Below the pieces are notes generated by a model. It did not search any database. It had not been told where the DNA came from and saw nothing but the letters and a program-made list of their open reading frames with translations. 64,000 nucleotides of DNA, taken from NCBI RefSeq assembly GCF_004379255.2, contig NC_056048.1, positions 2,418,001 to 2,482,000 on the forward strand. Direction: 5' to 3'. Below, piece after piece: positions 1 to 13,255 of this stretch. Within the stretch, counting starts at the first letter, position 1. Every line of letters starts with the position of its first letter. Made by a program: the position numbers and the translations under genes. This DNA comes from Salvia splendens. Taxonomy: Eukaryota; Streptophyta; Magnoliopsida; Lamiales; Lamiaceae.

Positions 1-38
1 ACAATACCATGCTGTAACATTTTAATGTTCACTGCCAG

Positions 39-3000
39 ATTGCTCGGAAGGTTGGAGATCCCGAAGCGCCTCGTCCTTGGAGCCGGCACTCGTTGAAGCA
101 GAAGGAGAATTTGCCTGCAGAAGATAAAAAAGCAACTGGTTTCAAAGCTCCTAAAGCTATGGAACAAGATGGGAAGAGTAAGAAAAGTGTCAAGGATGAT
201 GGGACTGATGACCCCCAATTTCAAGAGTTTCTTGAGGTTATGCAGCATCGGAGCAAGTCAAAGTTGTGGGCAAATGATACAGTGGCTGCAGCCTCTCGTG
301 AGCAAAGTAGTTTGGTGCGAGATGACAATTACAAGACAGAAAAAGGAGAGGATTATGAATTTGATGGAGATTCTGAAGAAACAGATGGAGAAATAGATGC
401 TCCAACAAAAATAGAAAAACCTCAAACTTCGGCTCACGATGAAGCTGTATCCGACATGGATTATTTCAGGAGCAGAATTAAAAAGAATTGGTCAGATTCA
501 GAAAGTAGTGATACTGAGGGTAGTACTGATGGCACTGATAACAGTGACAGTGATAATGATGAAAGTGCTGCATGTAACGTAAAGAGTAAATTTGATCCTG
601 TTGAGAATACAATTGAAACTGATGTTTTTGCTGGGGAGCCTGAAAAAGGCTTCTCTAAAGAATGCGGAAATGGCTCAGATGAACCATCATCCGGTCGAAA
701 AAACGATAATGCTGAAGTTCTAGAATCTACCCGTCTGTTCATCCGCAATCTTCCCTACACTGCCACGTATGTCCCATGCTATTTGGTCATCTACTACACA
801 TTCCTCTTTTATTTCTTTTGTCATGTACATTTACGCTTACACTTTGTGATTACTCAGCGAGGAGGAACTAGAAAGTCACTTCAGCAAATATGGTGCTGTA
901 TCTCAAGCCCATATAGTTATTGACAAAGAAACAAGACGCTCCAAAGGATTTGCTTATGTTCATTTTGCTCTCCCAGAAGCTGCTGCTAGGTAATATATCC
1001 TGAGCTATAAAACTTGACTTTTTTCAAACACAATTGGCTTGGAAAAGCTAGCTATATTTCATACGTATTTCCTTATCATTTGAGTGCCCCACTTCATGTC
1101 TTCATCTTTTCACATGGTTATATTACTATTTTTGGTTTGTTTGCATGATTAACTAAATACTCCATTCAGATGTATAATGTATTTGTTTATATGTATAGAA
1201 TTGGTGCTATGCCTATATTCAAAAGTTATTTGTTTTACCATTCCAGGGCTTTGGAAGAGATGGACAGCTCAATTTTTCAGGGGAGGCTGTTGCATGTCAT
1301 GCTTGCTAAACAAAAAAAGCCTTCTTATATGCAACAGTATGCATTCGAGACTATCAAGTTTCACTGGATATGCTAATATCCTGCATTATCTTGTTGTATG
1401 ATGCTTTTGAACTTACAAGGGCTCTCGCTTTACAGGATAAAAAATGATGAAAAACCGTCTTCAAAAACACTTAAGCAGAAAAGGACTGATGAAAGGAAGG
1501 CATCCGAAGCTGCTGGAAACACAAAAGCATGGAATAGTTTATTCATGCGTCCTGATACGGTGAGTAAAGTTGAAAATTAGGCTTGTCATCTGCGATTAGT
1601 TGCCTTCTTTTGAGATTTTAAGAAATTATCACTGAAATTGTAAGTTTTAGAAACATCGACACGGGTAGGAGAGAAGTTAATGGTCACAATCTATTTCCCC
1701 ACTTGAACATTTGTTCCCGAAATAACTTTGTTAGGAGATCCCTAAGTGTAAATCAAGATATATACTCATTCTCTAAGTACCTTCATTATATGTGTAATGC
1801 CTTAGTTCAGTTTGATTGAGCATTAAACTTGATCCTTATTCTTGAAGTAAAATGTATGGGGATGGATGGTAAGAGCATCCGCATCGGTGCTTGTGGGGAA
1901 GGACGGCGTCCGTGCCATCGGCGCGGCATGCCCCTGTCCGCCGCTGTGCTCTTGCCGACGGCACGGCTCTGCTCGATGCATCGAGCATGTCCGTGCCGCT
2001 GAGCAGGGCGACGTGACGGGTTTTTATTGGCCAACGGCAATGCCGTTGGCATTTTTTTTAAATCGAAAAATAATACCAAAAATTAAAAAAAAATGTATTT
2101 TCAGATCCCAAAAAATATAGTCATTTTATTACCGTTTTTTGGAAATTTTTTTGCATTTTTTAAAAATTTTTTAATCCCAAAATCATCTATAAATACACGC
2201 ATTCATCATCCATTTTTCATATTAAATTATCTCTCATTCATATTTTTTCATACAACTCATCTACATATTCCTCTCTCAATCAAACCCTCTCTAAATTCAA
2301 AAATGGATATCAACGATATCATTGCGGAAGCAGAGCACGAAGAACAAGAATACTATGAACAATATCGTGTCGGGCCACGAGTAGTGGGTTTTTTTAATTT
2401 TATGAATTTAATTATGTAATTTTAAATTTTTAGGATTTAAATTATGTAATTTTTAATTTTTAGGACTTTAATTATGAAATTTTTAATTTTTAAGATTTTA
2501 ATTATGTAATTTTTAATTTTTTAGTAATTAGTAATAGTATTTTGGGTATTTTTAATGCATTTTAATACTGTGGAAATGTTTTTATTTAAATTGAATAATA
2601 GAATGGTGGGACTGGGACCCTTGAGCATGTCCTTGCGGAAGAGCATGAATGTGGGTGTTGCGCTCTTGCCAAAGAGCAGGGAGTAAAAAATGAATAAAAG
2701 TGAGTTCGGGCCCACATTCATGAGCATGGATGGGGATGCTCTAAGAAGCCATCATGATGTCATTTTACTCCCCTTACTAATATAACTCTCTCTGCTTGTA
2801 ACCTTCTGAGACTCTGCTCTTTGACATATTAAAGTGCTCTATCACCTGATACTTTCTTCTGATTCTTCATATTCAAGGTGGTTGAGAACATTGCACGCAA
2901 ATTTGGTGTCAGTAAGAGTGAACTTCTAGATAGAGAATCTGATGACCTTGCTGTGAGAATTGCACTGGGGGAAACACAGGTCATTGCTGAGACTAAAAAA

Positions 3001-5168
3001 GCTCTATCAAGTGCTGGGGTTAATGTTTCCTCATTGGAAGAGTATGCTGCTGGTAAAACTGATGGTGTAAAGAGAAGCAACCATGTTATATTGGTGAAGA
3101 ATTTACCGTATGGTTCATCAGAAAGTGAATTATCAAGCATGTTCGGCAAGTTTGGCAGCTTGGATAAAATAATCATCCCCCCTACTAAAACCATGGCTTT
3201 GGTATGTTTGCTTTGCTGTCTTTTAAATATTTTGTTGTGCTTTGTAGATTCATTATCTCATACTATATCATCCCTTTTTATTTTACTTAATGTGTATGCT
3301 CCTATATGGTTTCAACTTTAATACACTTGATGCTTAGTTCAATGGTTAGGAGATTCAGTGTGTCAAATTCTAGCATATAATATAATAATCAAGCACTCCT
3401 GTTAAAATTTATGGTTAGGTTATCTTTTTGGAACCTGCTGAAGCCCGTGCAGCTTTCAAAGGTTTAGCATACAAGCGTTACAAGTAAGTTCATCTAATTT
3501 TTGAAACGTATATAGTCCTTTGTTCAAGGATGTAATGTAATGCTTGGTTAAAGTTTGTACTTTTTAAGCAACATACTGTGCTTGAAGGATCATGGTGTCC
3601 AAATATTTTGAGGGCCATCACAACTAAATGATTGATATTGCTTGTGGAATAAAGACATGCACTTCATAATTAGATATAACATTGCTTCTATTCTAGTGTT
3701 GGTTTCGTGAGGTTAATATCTCTGGTTTCACAGGGATGGCCCACTGTATTTGGAATGGGCACCTGGTAACATTCTTAGTCAAACTTCGGCTGTTGATGAT
3801 GATAAAGCTGTAGGTGAACTTGATGCAAAGAAAGTTGTGCTGAAACATCAGATTGAAGATATCGCAGAAGAAGATGCCGACCCTGATAGGATCGAGGTTA
3901 TACTTACTTGCATTGATATAAGTTCTATGATTCAACTTTACCTTTTTTTAATATATCAACCATTATTAACTCTGAGATATATGCTTCAGTCGATTATAGT
4001 GCTTTTGTAAGGGGGAGAGTTTAGTACATTAAAGCTCTAATGATTATTATGAGCTATTGAGCTCTGATTTATTTCAGGTGTTCTAACTACTAGTTGTTCT
4101 AACATTTACTTTTTTGATATCTTCTTTTCTACAGTCACGCTCATTATATGTCAAGAACCTGAACTTCAAAACATCTGAAGAAAGTGTGAAAAAGCATTTT
4201 GCAGAGTACATGAAGGGAGGAAAGATTCTTAGTGTCAGGGTATGTTCGTTACCCTCCCCCCACGCCTTACACCAAATCCTCTATATTCCCTAATCCATTT
4301 TCATTTCTTATACTTCAATAGATCAAGAAGCATGTAAAGAATGGGAAGACTCTTTCAATGGGATTCGGTTTTGTAGAGTTTGATAGTGTTGATACAGCAT
4401 TGAAGGTTTGCAAGGACCTACAGGTATTCTTTCAGGCCAGCCTATTATGACACGCTGTCCGTTGCCTACTGTATCTCTAGACTCTTACCATTTCGATATT
4501 TTCTCCAGGGATCCGTTCTGGATGGGCATGCCCTCATCTTGCAACTTTGCCATCATAAGAAAGATGAAACGATACCTAAAAAAATTGATAATGACAGCTC
4601 AACAAAATTGATTGTGAGGAATGTAGCTTTTGAGGCAACCGAAAAGGATCTCAAGCAATTATTTAGTCCCTTTGGTCAGGTATATAAGCACTTGCATTTA
4701 TCAATTTTATGACATCTTTACCTTAGTTTCTTGCAACCTCGGAAGCTATGTGATGCTGTTAAAATCGTAATTGTCTATACATCATCAGAAAACGTTTCGT
4801 CCTAGTTTTTGGGGTAACCAGACATGTTTGTTCTTCCATGGTTCTTAATCTGGAAACACATCTCCTGTACTATGCAGATAAAGAGATTGAGGTTGCCAAT
4901 GAGATTCGGAAACCATAGAGGTTTTGCTTTTGTAGAGTTTCTCACAAAACAAGAAGCTCGGAATGCCCTTGAAGCGCTCTCAAACACCCATCTCTACGGT
5001 CGTCACTTGGTACTGGAGAGGGCAAAAGAAGGAGAGAGCTTAGACGAATTACGGGCAAGAACAGCTGAGCAGTTCGCAGGCTCTACTAAGTTGAACAATA
5101 AAAGAAAGCAGCTTCCTCTCCCCTTACTAGATGAAGGGAATGTCAAGCTTCAAAGAATGGAAGAATAG
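39..5168 (+). CDS. RBM19: RBM19/MRD1-like multi-RRM pre-rRNA processing protein (5' end outside window)
   Basis: This is the 3' part of a gene for a nucleolar protein with several RNA-recognition motifs. The MRD1/RBM19 family binds pre-rRNA and is needed for small-subunit processing. Visible exons are 39-766, 858-989, 1247-1336, 1436-1559, 2878-3201, 3419-3483, 3734-3896, 4135-4239, 4322-4423, 4509-4679 and 4878-5168. Each joins in frame across GT-AG introns. The first exon encodes an acidic Ser/Asp/Glu-rich linker. Four RRMs follow, with RNP-like cores such as [25 protein letters not shown] and LIVRNVAF. The product ends in a basic tail before TAG/TGA-type termination at 5166-5168. MRD1 proteins have five or more RRMs, so the start codon and RRM1 should lie upstream of base 1. 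The long intron 1560-2877 carries a Harbinger insertion. The assignment rests on RRM order and the acidic linker, and the family call is strong. Confidence 0.85.
1873..2741 (+). mobile_element. Non-autonomous PIF/Harbinger element in an RBM19 intron
   Basis: The element is 869 bp and begins GAGCATCCGCA and ends GGGGATGCTC, which are inverted termini. It is flanked by TAA on both sides (1870-1872 and 2742-2744), the 3-bp target duplication typical of PIF/Harbinger. The left end is GC-rich and palindromic. The right part holds short tandem repeats of an 'aattatgtaatttttaattt' type that are also present in the element at 18574-20336. It contains only the first codons of a transposase-like ORF, so it is an internal deletion derivative. 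Confidence 0.85.
2303..2419 (+). pseudogene. Truncated start of a Harbinger (ALP1-like) transposase ORF
   Basis: An ATG at 2303 opens a 38-codon frame beginning [20 protein letters not shown]. The acidic, Glu-rich start resembles the N-termini of plant Harbinger nucleases. After about 28 codons it runs into AT-rich repeat sequence and stops, with no DDE domain. It sits where the transposase gene would start in a full-length element. I take it as a deletion remnant. The family call is by resemblance only. Confidence 0.5.
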
Positions 5169-5584
5169 AGTTTTTTTAGTGTGTGTGTTTTTTTTTGTAT
5201 TCTATCATCAACTTTGTTAAATAGAATGCAGAGTTGTGTAACTTTGATATATTTAAAAACCAACAATTTTGAGGGTGTAACGTAATATCAGTTGATGTAA
5301 AACTGGCAATTTTGAGATTTTGTTTTTTCTTTTACAGATATCTCCATCATGTATTGAATTTCTTTTCGGTCAAAATAAATTTATGAGTTTTATTGAGGTG
5401 AAGTCTGGATAATTTCATTGTCAAGGAGTAGTATTCATTGGTATAACTTTATAAACTTTGATTTACAAAGAATACGCAAGAATTCCCAGTATTCACTATT
5501 GTAAGCACAATAATATCCTCCTTATTTTATCATTTTAAAATTTTCATCTTTATATGTCTCATTTATAATTTTAATAATATACTA
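5169..5584. other. 3' UTR of the RBM19-like gene and AT-rich spacer
   Basis: The T-rich sequence directly after the stop codon probably holds the 3' UTR and poly(A) site. AT-rich DNA follows without a convincing ORF. Confidence 0.4.
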
Positions 5585-5785
5585 TGGTGGTGTTCGGTTT
5601 TTAAAATAAAATAATATTAAGATATAATTTAGGATTGAGTTCTGAGATTATTTTAGTTATAGGGGATTAGCTATGACTAATTATCTCATAATTATCCATC
5701 TAAGATTGAGTTGTGAGATTGAATCTCATGAACCAAACACACAACAAATTTAATCACGGATACAATTTTGCATACCGAACATCCC
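5585..5785. mobile_element. Tourist-like MITE
   Basis: The element is about 200 bp, with imperfect inverted ends (TGGTGGTGTTCGG at the left, CCGAACATCCC at the right) and a possible CTA duplication at 5582-5584 and 5786-5788. It has no coding capacity. A 25-bp direct repeat (ATAAATCTATAATAAATTAT core) lies just to the right, at about 5785-5838. Confidence 0.5.
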
Positions 5786-6422
5786 CTATAAATCTATAAT
5801 AAATTATCTCCCTATAAATCTATAATAAATTATCTCACATTCCATTAATTGTTTTAATTCATATTTTATTATAAAAATGAGATATACATTTCAATAACTT
5901 CATCGTGTTTCTTAAAATCCGAGTTAAAACGTGATTTTGGACAGAGGTAGATATATATATTTGCATTTTGCCCCCCAATAGTTTCCCACGGCGGCGCCAG
6001 TTGGGGTGTTTGATTTTCTTCCGCCATTAAACCTTCCCCTTTTACTTCCTTATCTCAAAACCTAATTGCACAATCGCTCCACCTCACCGCCTACGCTTCT
6101 CCCTTTGCAGATCTCATTTCCCTCATTTTCCTATAGTCGCAGAGTGTAAACGCCGTGGTTTCAGCTGCCCCTCTTTGCGAGTAAGTTTTCACTCGGTGGA
6201 TTAATTTTCCATCAAATTTAATGTCTCCAGATTTCCGTATCTTGCTTATATGAATGACCTGAGCTGTTTTAATTCATTGTTTAGTTTCTGTATTCCTGGC
6301 TACTAATCTAGGGTTTATCGACAGAATTGCATCACTTGTTTTGTTTTATGTTTCTGATTCACTATGGTTGCATGGAGCTAGGGTTTGGCATTGATTCTCG
6401 TTTGTTGTTTGCAGATTGGAAT

Positions 6423-8966
6423 ATGCTTGGTTCATTGCCAATATTGCCCCTGCCGGCACCGCCTGAAGACGGCGATCTCGGCCCGTTGCCCGCTTCTCAA
6501 GTGACTGAGGAATCTGATGATGAGAAAAATTTGGAGAATGAAGACCAGAAGATGGGCATTGATAAGCCCAGTGCTCCACCATCAGTAGCAACACACACTA
6601 GGTCCATCGGAGTTATTCACCCGCCTATAGACATTAGAACTATTGTAGACAAAACTGCTCAGTTTGTGGCAAAAAATGGACCGGAGTTTGAGAAAAGAAT
6701 TATTGCAAGCAATGAAGGGAATGCGAAATTCAACTTTTTACGCGCCTCTGATCCTTACCATGCTTATTATCAGCACCGTCTAGCTGAATCTCGAGCACAG
6801 AATCAGAATGCTGCTGCGCAGCCTCCTCAGTCGGAGCCTGCCCCTGAATCAGTTAGTAGTACTCCAGCGGCTGATGCAAATGATGCCTCAGCCAAGCCTG
6901 ACCCTTCTGCCAAATTCCGAACTGTACGTAAGGTTCTTGACCCACCAGAGGCAGAGCAATATACTGTTCGGCTTCCTGAGGGGATTACAGGGGAGGAATT
7001 GGATATAATTAAGCTCACTGCTCAGTTTGTGGCGAGAAACGGGAAGTCTTTTTTGACTGGTCTGACTAGTAGAGAGAGCACCAATCCTCAGTTTCATTTT
7101 CTAAGGCCAACACACAGTATGTTTATGTTCTTTACATCTCTTGCTGATGCTTATTCAAAAGTCTTGATGCCTCCCAAAGGGCTGTCTGATAAGCTAAAAA
7201 ATAGCATCGTTGATATGACTACTGTCCTGGAACGCTGCTTAAATCGCCTTGAATGGGAACGGTCGCAAGAGCAGGCTAGGCAAAAAGCTGAAGATGAGAT
7301 AGAGCAGGAGCGTCTGCAGATGGCTATGATTGACTGGCATGACTTTGTTGTGGTTGAGTCAATAGACTTTGCTGATGATGAGGATGAGGACTTACCTCCT
7401 CCAATGACACTTGAGGAAGTGATAAGAAGAAGCAAGATGTCAGCTATGGAGGAAGAAGATTTCGTTGAGCCTGGCAAGGAGGTAGAAATGGAAATGGATG
7501 AAGAAGAGGTCCAACTGGTTGAGGAGGGCATGAGGGCAGCAAGTCTGGAGGAGAATGGCGATGTGAAGAGGAATGAGGTCAAGGTTTTGCTAGAAGAGAA
7601 CGAACCACCCATGCGAATTGTGAAAAATTGGAAGAGGCCCGAGGACAGAATCCCAGCTGAAAGGGATCCTACTAAATATGTCGTCTCTCCAATAACTGGC
7701 GAGCTTATTCCTATTAGTGAGATGTCCGAACACATGAGAATTTCTCTTATTGATCCCAAGTTTAAGGAACAGAAGGATAGGATGTTTGCTAAGATAAGAG
7801 AGACCACCCTTGCTGCGGACGATGAGATATCCAGGAATATTGTAGGACTTGCGAGAACACGTCCTGATATTTTTGGTACAACAGCAGAAGAAGTTTCTAA
7901 TGCTGTGAAGGCTGAAATTGAAAAGAAGAAAGATGAGCAACCAAAACAGGTCATGTGGGATGGTCATACTGGAAGCATTGGCCGCACAGCCAGCCTGGCC
8001 TTGTCTCAGAATACTGGTATGGAGGACATAGGTGATGGTTTAAACAATGACGGCAGGAGCCTTCAGGGTCCAGCACCTCCTCCTCCTAGGCCTGGTATGC
8101 CATCAATCAGGCCACTACCTCCACCTCCTGGTCTCGCGTTAAATATTCCCAGGCCCCCCACAATTGTACAATATCCAAACCCAACCGGTACTGGTGGTGT
8201 TGCGCCACCTCCACCCGGGCCTCCTGTTGTCAATGTAATTCCTTCTATTCGCCCTCCACCTCCTTCAATGCCTATGATGCACGGGCAAAATCTTATGGGA
8301 AACTGTCCTCCAATGCCGCCATCTATGCCCTTGAATTCTAATATCCCTGTTCCACCACCACCTGGATCGCAGTTTACACCTTTGGGAGGTCACAGATTTC
8401 AACCAGGCATGCCTATGCCCCAGCCAGGTATGTCTATGGTTCCTCCACCTCCTATGCCCCTAGGCATGCCTCCACCACCACCACCTGAAGAGGCCCCTCC
8501 ACCCCTTCCTGAAGAACCAGAGCCCAAGAGGCAAAGGCTTGACGACTCTTTGCTCATTCCAGAAGAACAGTTCCTTGCAAAACATCCTGTATGTATCTTC
8601 TTCCAGTCTTTTTCTCCTCTTTATGTTCAATTTGAATTCGTGTTGATACCTTTTGAGTTGCTCCTAATCTTCTCTTTAATGTTTATGTAATTCCAGGGTA
8701 CTGCTCGTATTAGTATATCAGTGCCTAACACTGATGAAGGAAACCTGAAAGGACAAGTTTTGGAGATTGCTGTGCAGTCCTTGACTGAAACAGTTGCAAG
8801 TTTGAAAGAGAAAATTGCTGGGGAGATACAGCTTCCTTCAAATAAACAGAAGCTGAGTGGGAAGGCAGGGTTCCTCAAGGACAATTTGTCTCTTGCTTAT
8901 TATAATATTGGACCTGGAGAGGCACTATCTCTTTCTCTTAGAGAACGTGGTGGTAGGAAGAGATGA
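6423..8966 (+). CDS. SF3A1: Splicing factor 3A subunit 1 (SF3A1/SAP114)
   Basis: This is a nuclear pre-mRNA splicing protein of the U2 snRNP SF3a complex. The two coding exons are 6423-8588 and 8697-8966, giving 811 residues. The start MLGSLPILPLPAPP follows a 5' UTR intron (donor at 6181, acceptor ending at 6414), so the longer open frame from 6327 is intronic upstream sequence. Domains in order are SURP1 (about residues 68-120), SURP2 (about 193-250), an acidic and charged middle, a Pro-rich region (about 546-720) with PPPPPG and Met/Pro runs, and a C-terminal ubiquitin-like domain (about 725-805) ending RERGGRKR. This order and length match plant SF3A1. The exon break falls at the junction to the ubiquitin-like domain. 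Nothing is broken. Confidence 0.95.
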
Positions 8967-9863
8967 GCTACATCAAACCATAGATCTTGTGAGATTCCGT
9001 GTTGAAAGTTCAGGCATATGGTCTTGTTATGAAATTGTTATACATTTTTGTTTTTTTTTGGTTTTTCCTCTGTTGATGTCTAGGGATATTGACAGTAATG
9101 TACTTATATCTTGAAATTTTAAGCCAGTGATATGGTATCTACAATTTGATTGACATAAATATTTTCTGCTAACTTTGCTGGTTTGAGTTGAGGTTGTATT
9201 ATTGTATACTGTTTATGTGGCTGATCTGTTGCCTTATTTGTGTTCAGCCATCTTGTTTCACTCCTGGTGTTGTCGATGGCGACTCATGACTATTTGAAGT
9301 GGTTCTATATTGCTGCATCTGTTTTCTGACATCTTTCTTCTTATACATTGAGAAGGAAATATGGAGGTTTGGACACTCCTGTGTATTCTTATTACATGCG
9401 TTTATGCCGGTTTTAGCTCTCCTTTAACTAACTACGGTTTTAGCTCTCCTTTAACTAACTAATATTCTAGTCGATTCTGTTGCTCAGGGTTGTCTGAGAC
9501 CTGTTGTTTGATGCATTTGGATTCTTGGGTAGCTCTCTGTTTAACTTTTGAATTTCTCAGGAAATGTTAAAATTTCTGCTTGAGCTAATTCCAATCTTGT
9601 AAAGAGTAGCAAATTGTTTGCATCATGAAATCTATGATATACAGAAACCAAAACCTTTCCCTTAATATACATCACAAGGTAGCCGGAATGTCAACTCGTA
9701 TACTTTTGAAGGCTGTGTGTGTGTGGTTTACACCGTCTCTAAAACGTTATGTACAGAACCAATACTCTTTTGTGTGTTTATGACTAAGAACAGCATAGTG
9801 AAAAACTCTGGCTCTGGGACAGGACAGGGACATGATCTGCGGCGTGCAACTCAACTCACCATC
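8967..9863. other. Intergenic: convergent 3' ends of SF3A1 and VSR genes
   Basis: The first part, T-rich, is likely the SF3A1 3' UTR. The region has no convincing ORF. A 26-28-bp direct duplication (core GTTTTAGCTCTCCTTTAACT) lies at about 9409-9462. The last ~150 bases should be the 3' UTR of the minus-strand receptor gene. Confidence 0.4.
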
Positions 9864-12530
9864 TTAAACGGAGGAAGAATGCGCCAATGGTTCGTTGTCG
9901 TGATGGACAACCTGCTGATTCTGCTGGCTATCGAGAGGCATGTATTGTGACATGATAGCCATTATCTCTGAGTCCATGTAAGACTGCATGAAAAACCAGG
10001 TTACTATCTGCTCACAACAATTCAAAATCAAGAACAGAGAAGCTGTCTTTTGTGGCTGGTGGCTTACCCTTAGCCTGTATTTGTAGAATATGTAACCAGC
10101 TATTCCAACGCTCATCACTACGGCAAGCACCACAACGGTAAGAATCCCACTCAGTTTGGAGCTTTTCCTTTCTGCACACATTTAATTATCAGTAAACAGG
10201 CTTGATACGATCATACGATGGCATTGGCACCCAAGGTGCAAAATTAAAGAGTTCACCGTACCAATGCAGGTATCATGCTCGTTTATGTAGATTTGGTCTC
10301 CTCTGCAACTGCACTCAAATCCACCCCATGTATTCTTACAGCTACATCCATCACACTGACAGGCAGTCCCTAATTTGCACTCGTCCACGTCTACAAATGT
10401 ACACCAACTGTGATCCAGAGTGTTTTCAACAGGTTGAAGCAGGTAAAAGTATCGAAGAGGAAAGTACCTTGACACGTTTTACCATCTCCGGAGAAGCCAG
10501 CCGGACAATGGCAGCCCGACAGATCATTGTCCTTGCACGCTGAGAACTTGACTCCATTCTTGTGTTCCGACCAGCAGCCTCCGTTGTTGACTGAGCACCT
10601 CCCCGGCCCAACAGCTGCAGACGGATCAAGATTCAGATTCACGCAGATCTCAACTAGTCTGAAGGTAATAATAAAATAATTACCGTGACATGCTTCGTAT
10701 CCGTCTCCTTGAAACTGGATGCCGTTTACTAAAGGGCACTCGCAAACTCTTCCCCTGAATGTGTCCTTGCAGGCTGTTACATTAGATTCATTGTCGCGCC
10801 AACACCCTCCGTTATTCTCAAGGCACTGGTTTGTCTCTACATCTGTTGATCAACATTTTAATCACATCAATAATCATATAATCATAGGCACTAATAATAG
10901 TCATCATCTTTAATTTATTGTCTGTCTAAAAACCTCCGCTCAGGCAAATCGGAGGCTCTGTCGTCTCCTTAAACCCTGCACATACGGCTTTCAGCACGGC
11001 GTTCCTCTCCAACTTCCCTTCACCGACCAAAGCAATCTCATTCAGATATACAAAACATACCTCAAATCACACATACATAAGGTATATTTTTATATTTTCA
11101 ACTAACCTCTGTATTGAACATTATTCATCACCATAGTTGGTAAGATGGTAACATCACCACGTGATCCATGACCAACCTAAACCCACATATAATTACATTT
11201 CAGCAACAATCACCAATTGAAAATTAGTTATTAAACCGAAGAACTTTCTTGACCTGAAGTTCTTGCTCGATTTTCAGGACTTCGTTCTCAGTATCAGCTT
11301 CTGGATCACCCATGCACTTGTTTATCTTCTCAACCGATATACCTACACCAAGATCAATCCCGGAAACTGATGTCCTCGGATTATGTTGATCGGGACATAA
11401 ATGGAAAGGAATTTTCCTAAACTTACCAAGTGATTTCATGACTTCCTCTGCACAATCTTTGCTGTACCTGTTGTGCTTCATGGAGCACCTAATATGGAAA
11501 TCAGAAACATAATCCCACCAAATCCAGGATCGGTTAGTCTGGTTAGCGACTCTGTGCACGCAGAGCTGCCTCAAATTCTCCAAGACGACGTCCTTCCCTG
11601 AATACCCCGAGCTGAAGTCCAGCTCAGGGTCGGGGGCGCAGTACCTTCCGCGGTTGATGCACTGCGACTTGCACTGCTCCGTCTGCACGAAGTCTCGCGG
11701 GCAATACCATGTGATGTAGTGTGGCGTGAACTGCGTGTACCCTCCTTTCTCGAGGATCTGGGCGTGGCCCTTGAAGTTCTTGATGAAGTTCATCTGCTCG
11801 TCGCAGCGGCTGCCGCACTCGTCGTTGCTGTTGGTCCAGAGCTCATACTCCACCCTCTCATCGGGGTGAGGCATCGATTCCGACCAGTCTATCTTGACCA
11901 CGACGTCCTCGCCTTTCTTGAGGGCCTCCTTGAGTGTGTCGCCCAAAGGACGACCGATGAGAGCTGACGGGATGCCGATCTTCTCCACGTATCCGGCAGC
12001 TTCGGGGCTGCTGTCTTGGGGCGAGTCCATGGTGATGAGAGGTTCGTCTATGATGTCCGCTACTAGAACCGCCGACGCCCCTGCCTGCTGCCCGTTCCAT
12101 ACCTTCAGCGCGAAGAAGCACTCTGCACCCACAGAGTAAAACATTAGTGCCTAAGGTCAAAGGTCTCACGTTCGAGTAAAAAAAACAAAGCATGATGAGA
12201 GAAAACGAATCGACAACCTCCACGGTCGAGGAGGAGAATGGTGGGGCGAGACGACTTCGGCTTGAAGGGCCTATCTCCGTCGAAGGCGGAGCAGCCGACC
12301 TGGCCCTTGTCGGGGTAGACCAGAGTGCCGGTCAACGAGCCGCCGTAGTCGGGCACGCCGAAGTTTGCGATGGCAGCATCGTGCTTCGACCGCTTGTCGA
12401 AAGGCGACACCACGCTGATGCTGCTCTTCTCCACCACGAATCTTGATTCGACTGCTGTTGATAGTAGTAAAACTAGTGTTACTGCAAACACACAAGAGGC
12501 TGCCGTCGCCGTCTCCGTCGCCGCAGCCAT
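9864..12530 (-). CDS. VSR: Vacuolar sorting receptor (BP-80/VSR family)
   Basis: This is a type I membrane receptor that carries soluble vacuolar proteins from the Golgi/TGN to the prevacuolar compartment. Exons in transcription order are 12530-12218, 12122-11427, 11342-11254, 11176-11107, 11017-~10936, 10842-10684, 10614-10468, 10390-10262, 10171-10068 and 9983-9864, for about 636 residues. In order, it shows a signal peptide (first ~30 residues), a protease-associated domain with the DRGGC-type turn interrupted by intron 1, a Cys-rich central domain, three EGF-like repeats ([18 protein letters not shown] and a Ca-binding DVDEC repeat), one transmembrane helix ([20 protein letters not shown]) and a short cytosolic tail. 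The tail contains YMPL, the YxxPhi signal for AP-dependent sorting. The ten-exon layout and full domain set indicate an intact gene. I cannot assign a VSR subgroup. Confidence 0.94.
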
Positions 12531-12919
12531 GTCTCTCGGAGGAGAAGAAGGTGGCTTACACCGGTGTAGATGTGGTGTTTAACAATGAAGAATTAAGGGT
12601 GGGGAGAGAGGGGGATGGGGAAGACTTTGGCGTGAGGTCTACTATTCTTGTTTTATATTTCAAGAAAATGTTTGAATCATCTCAATACTAATTATATTAT
12701 TACAAGTAGATGTTGCTGTTGGTCATACCATGACGTGAAGTTAACTACATAGTCATGAGCGTAAACAAAGGGCCAAACCCACGACGTGAAGAATGAGTCA
12801 AATTGGCCCTTGGATATTGAAAGAAGAGACGATTCCAAGGCTAACTTTCTACATTTTACTTTTCTTCTATTAGTAGAAGTCTTGACAATAGTAATGAGAC
12901 GAGTGTCATTTAAATTGCA
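12531..12919. other. VSR 5' UTR and promoter region
   Basis: This is the upstream region of the minus-strand VSR gene. It contains a purine-rich 5' leader (12590-12630) and AT-rich DNA without a gene. Confidence 0.4.
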
Positions 12920-13211
12920 TTTTTCTCACAAACTTTCAAATTGACAAATAATATCACAAAACTTTATCTGAGTTTGTTATTTCCCACCAGTTAATAAATT
13001 TTGGTTATATTAATGGATTTAAGAACAACTTAGGAGGGTGTGCTTCAAGAAAAATTATCCTCAAAGATTGAAAAACTTGAAGCGTATGAGAAATTACGAA
13101 AAAAAATTCATATCATGATATTATTTGTCGAAAATTTTTCGCCTGCGGGAAATAACAAACTCAGGTAAAGTTCGTGATATTATTTGCCAATTTAAAAGTT
13201 CGTGGGAAAAA
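12920..13211. mobile_element. Long-terminal-inverted-repeat MITE
   Basis: The two ~70-bp arms (about 12920-12992 and 13140-13211) are imperfect inverted copies; compare CTGAGTTTGTTATTTCCC with GGGAAATAACAAACTCAG. The centre is non-coding. No clear target duplication is seen, so the superfamily is unassigned. Long arms would fit a Mutator-like MITE. Confidence 0.55.
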
Positions 13212-13255
13212 TCTAACTTTTGGAAAGTTCCACAATATTAGTGGCTAATATCCTA

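Noticed and set aside
6327..6422. Upstream extension of the SF3A1 frame to 6327
   Set aside because: It lies inside a 5' UTR intron whose acceptor ends at 6414. The conserved protein starts at 6423.
11254..11427. Reading the VSR exon straight through 11343-11426
   Set aside because: The extra residues are not VSR-like and good GT/AG sites remove them while keeping frame.
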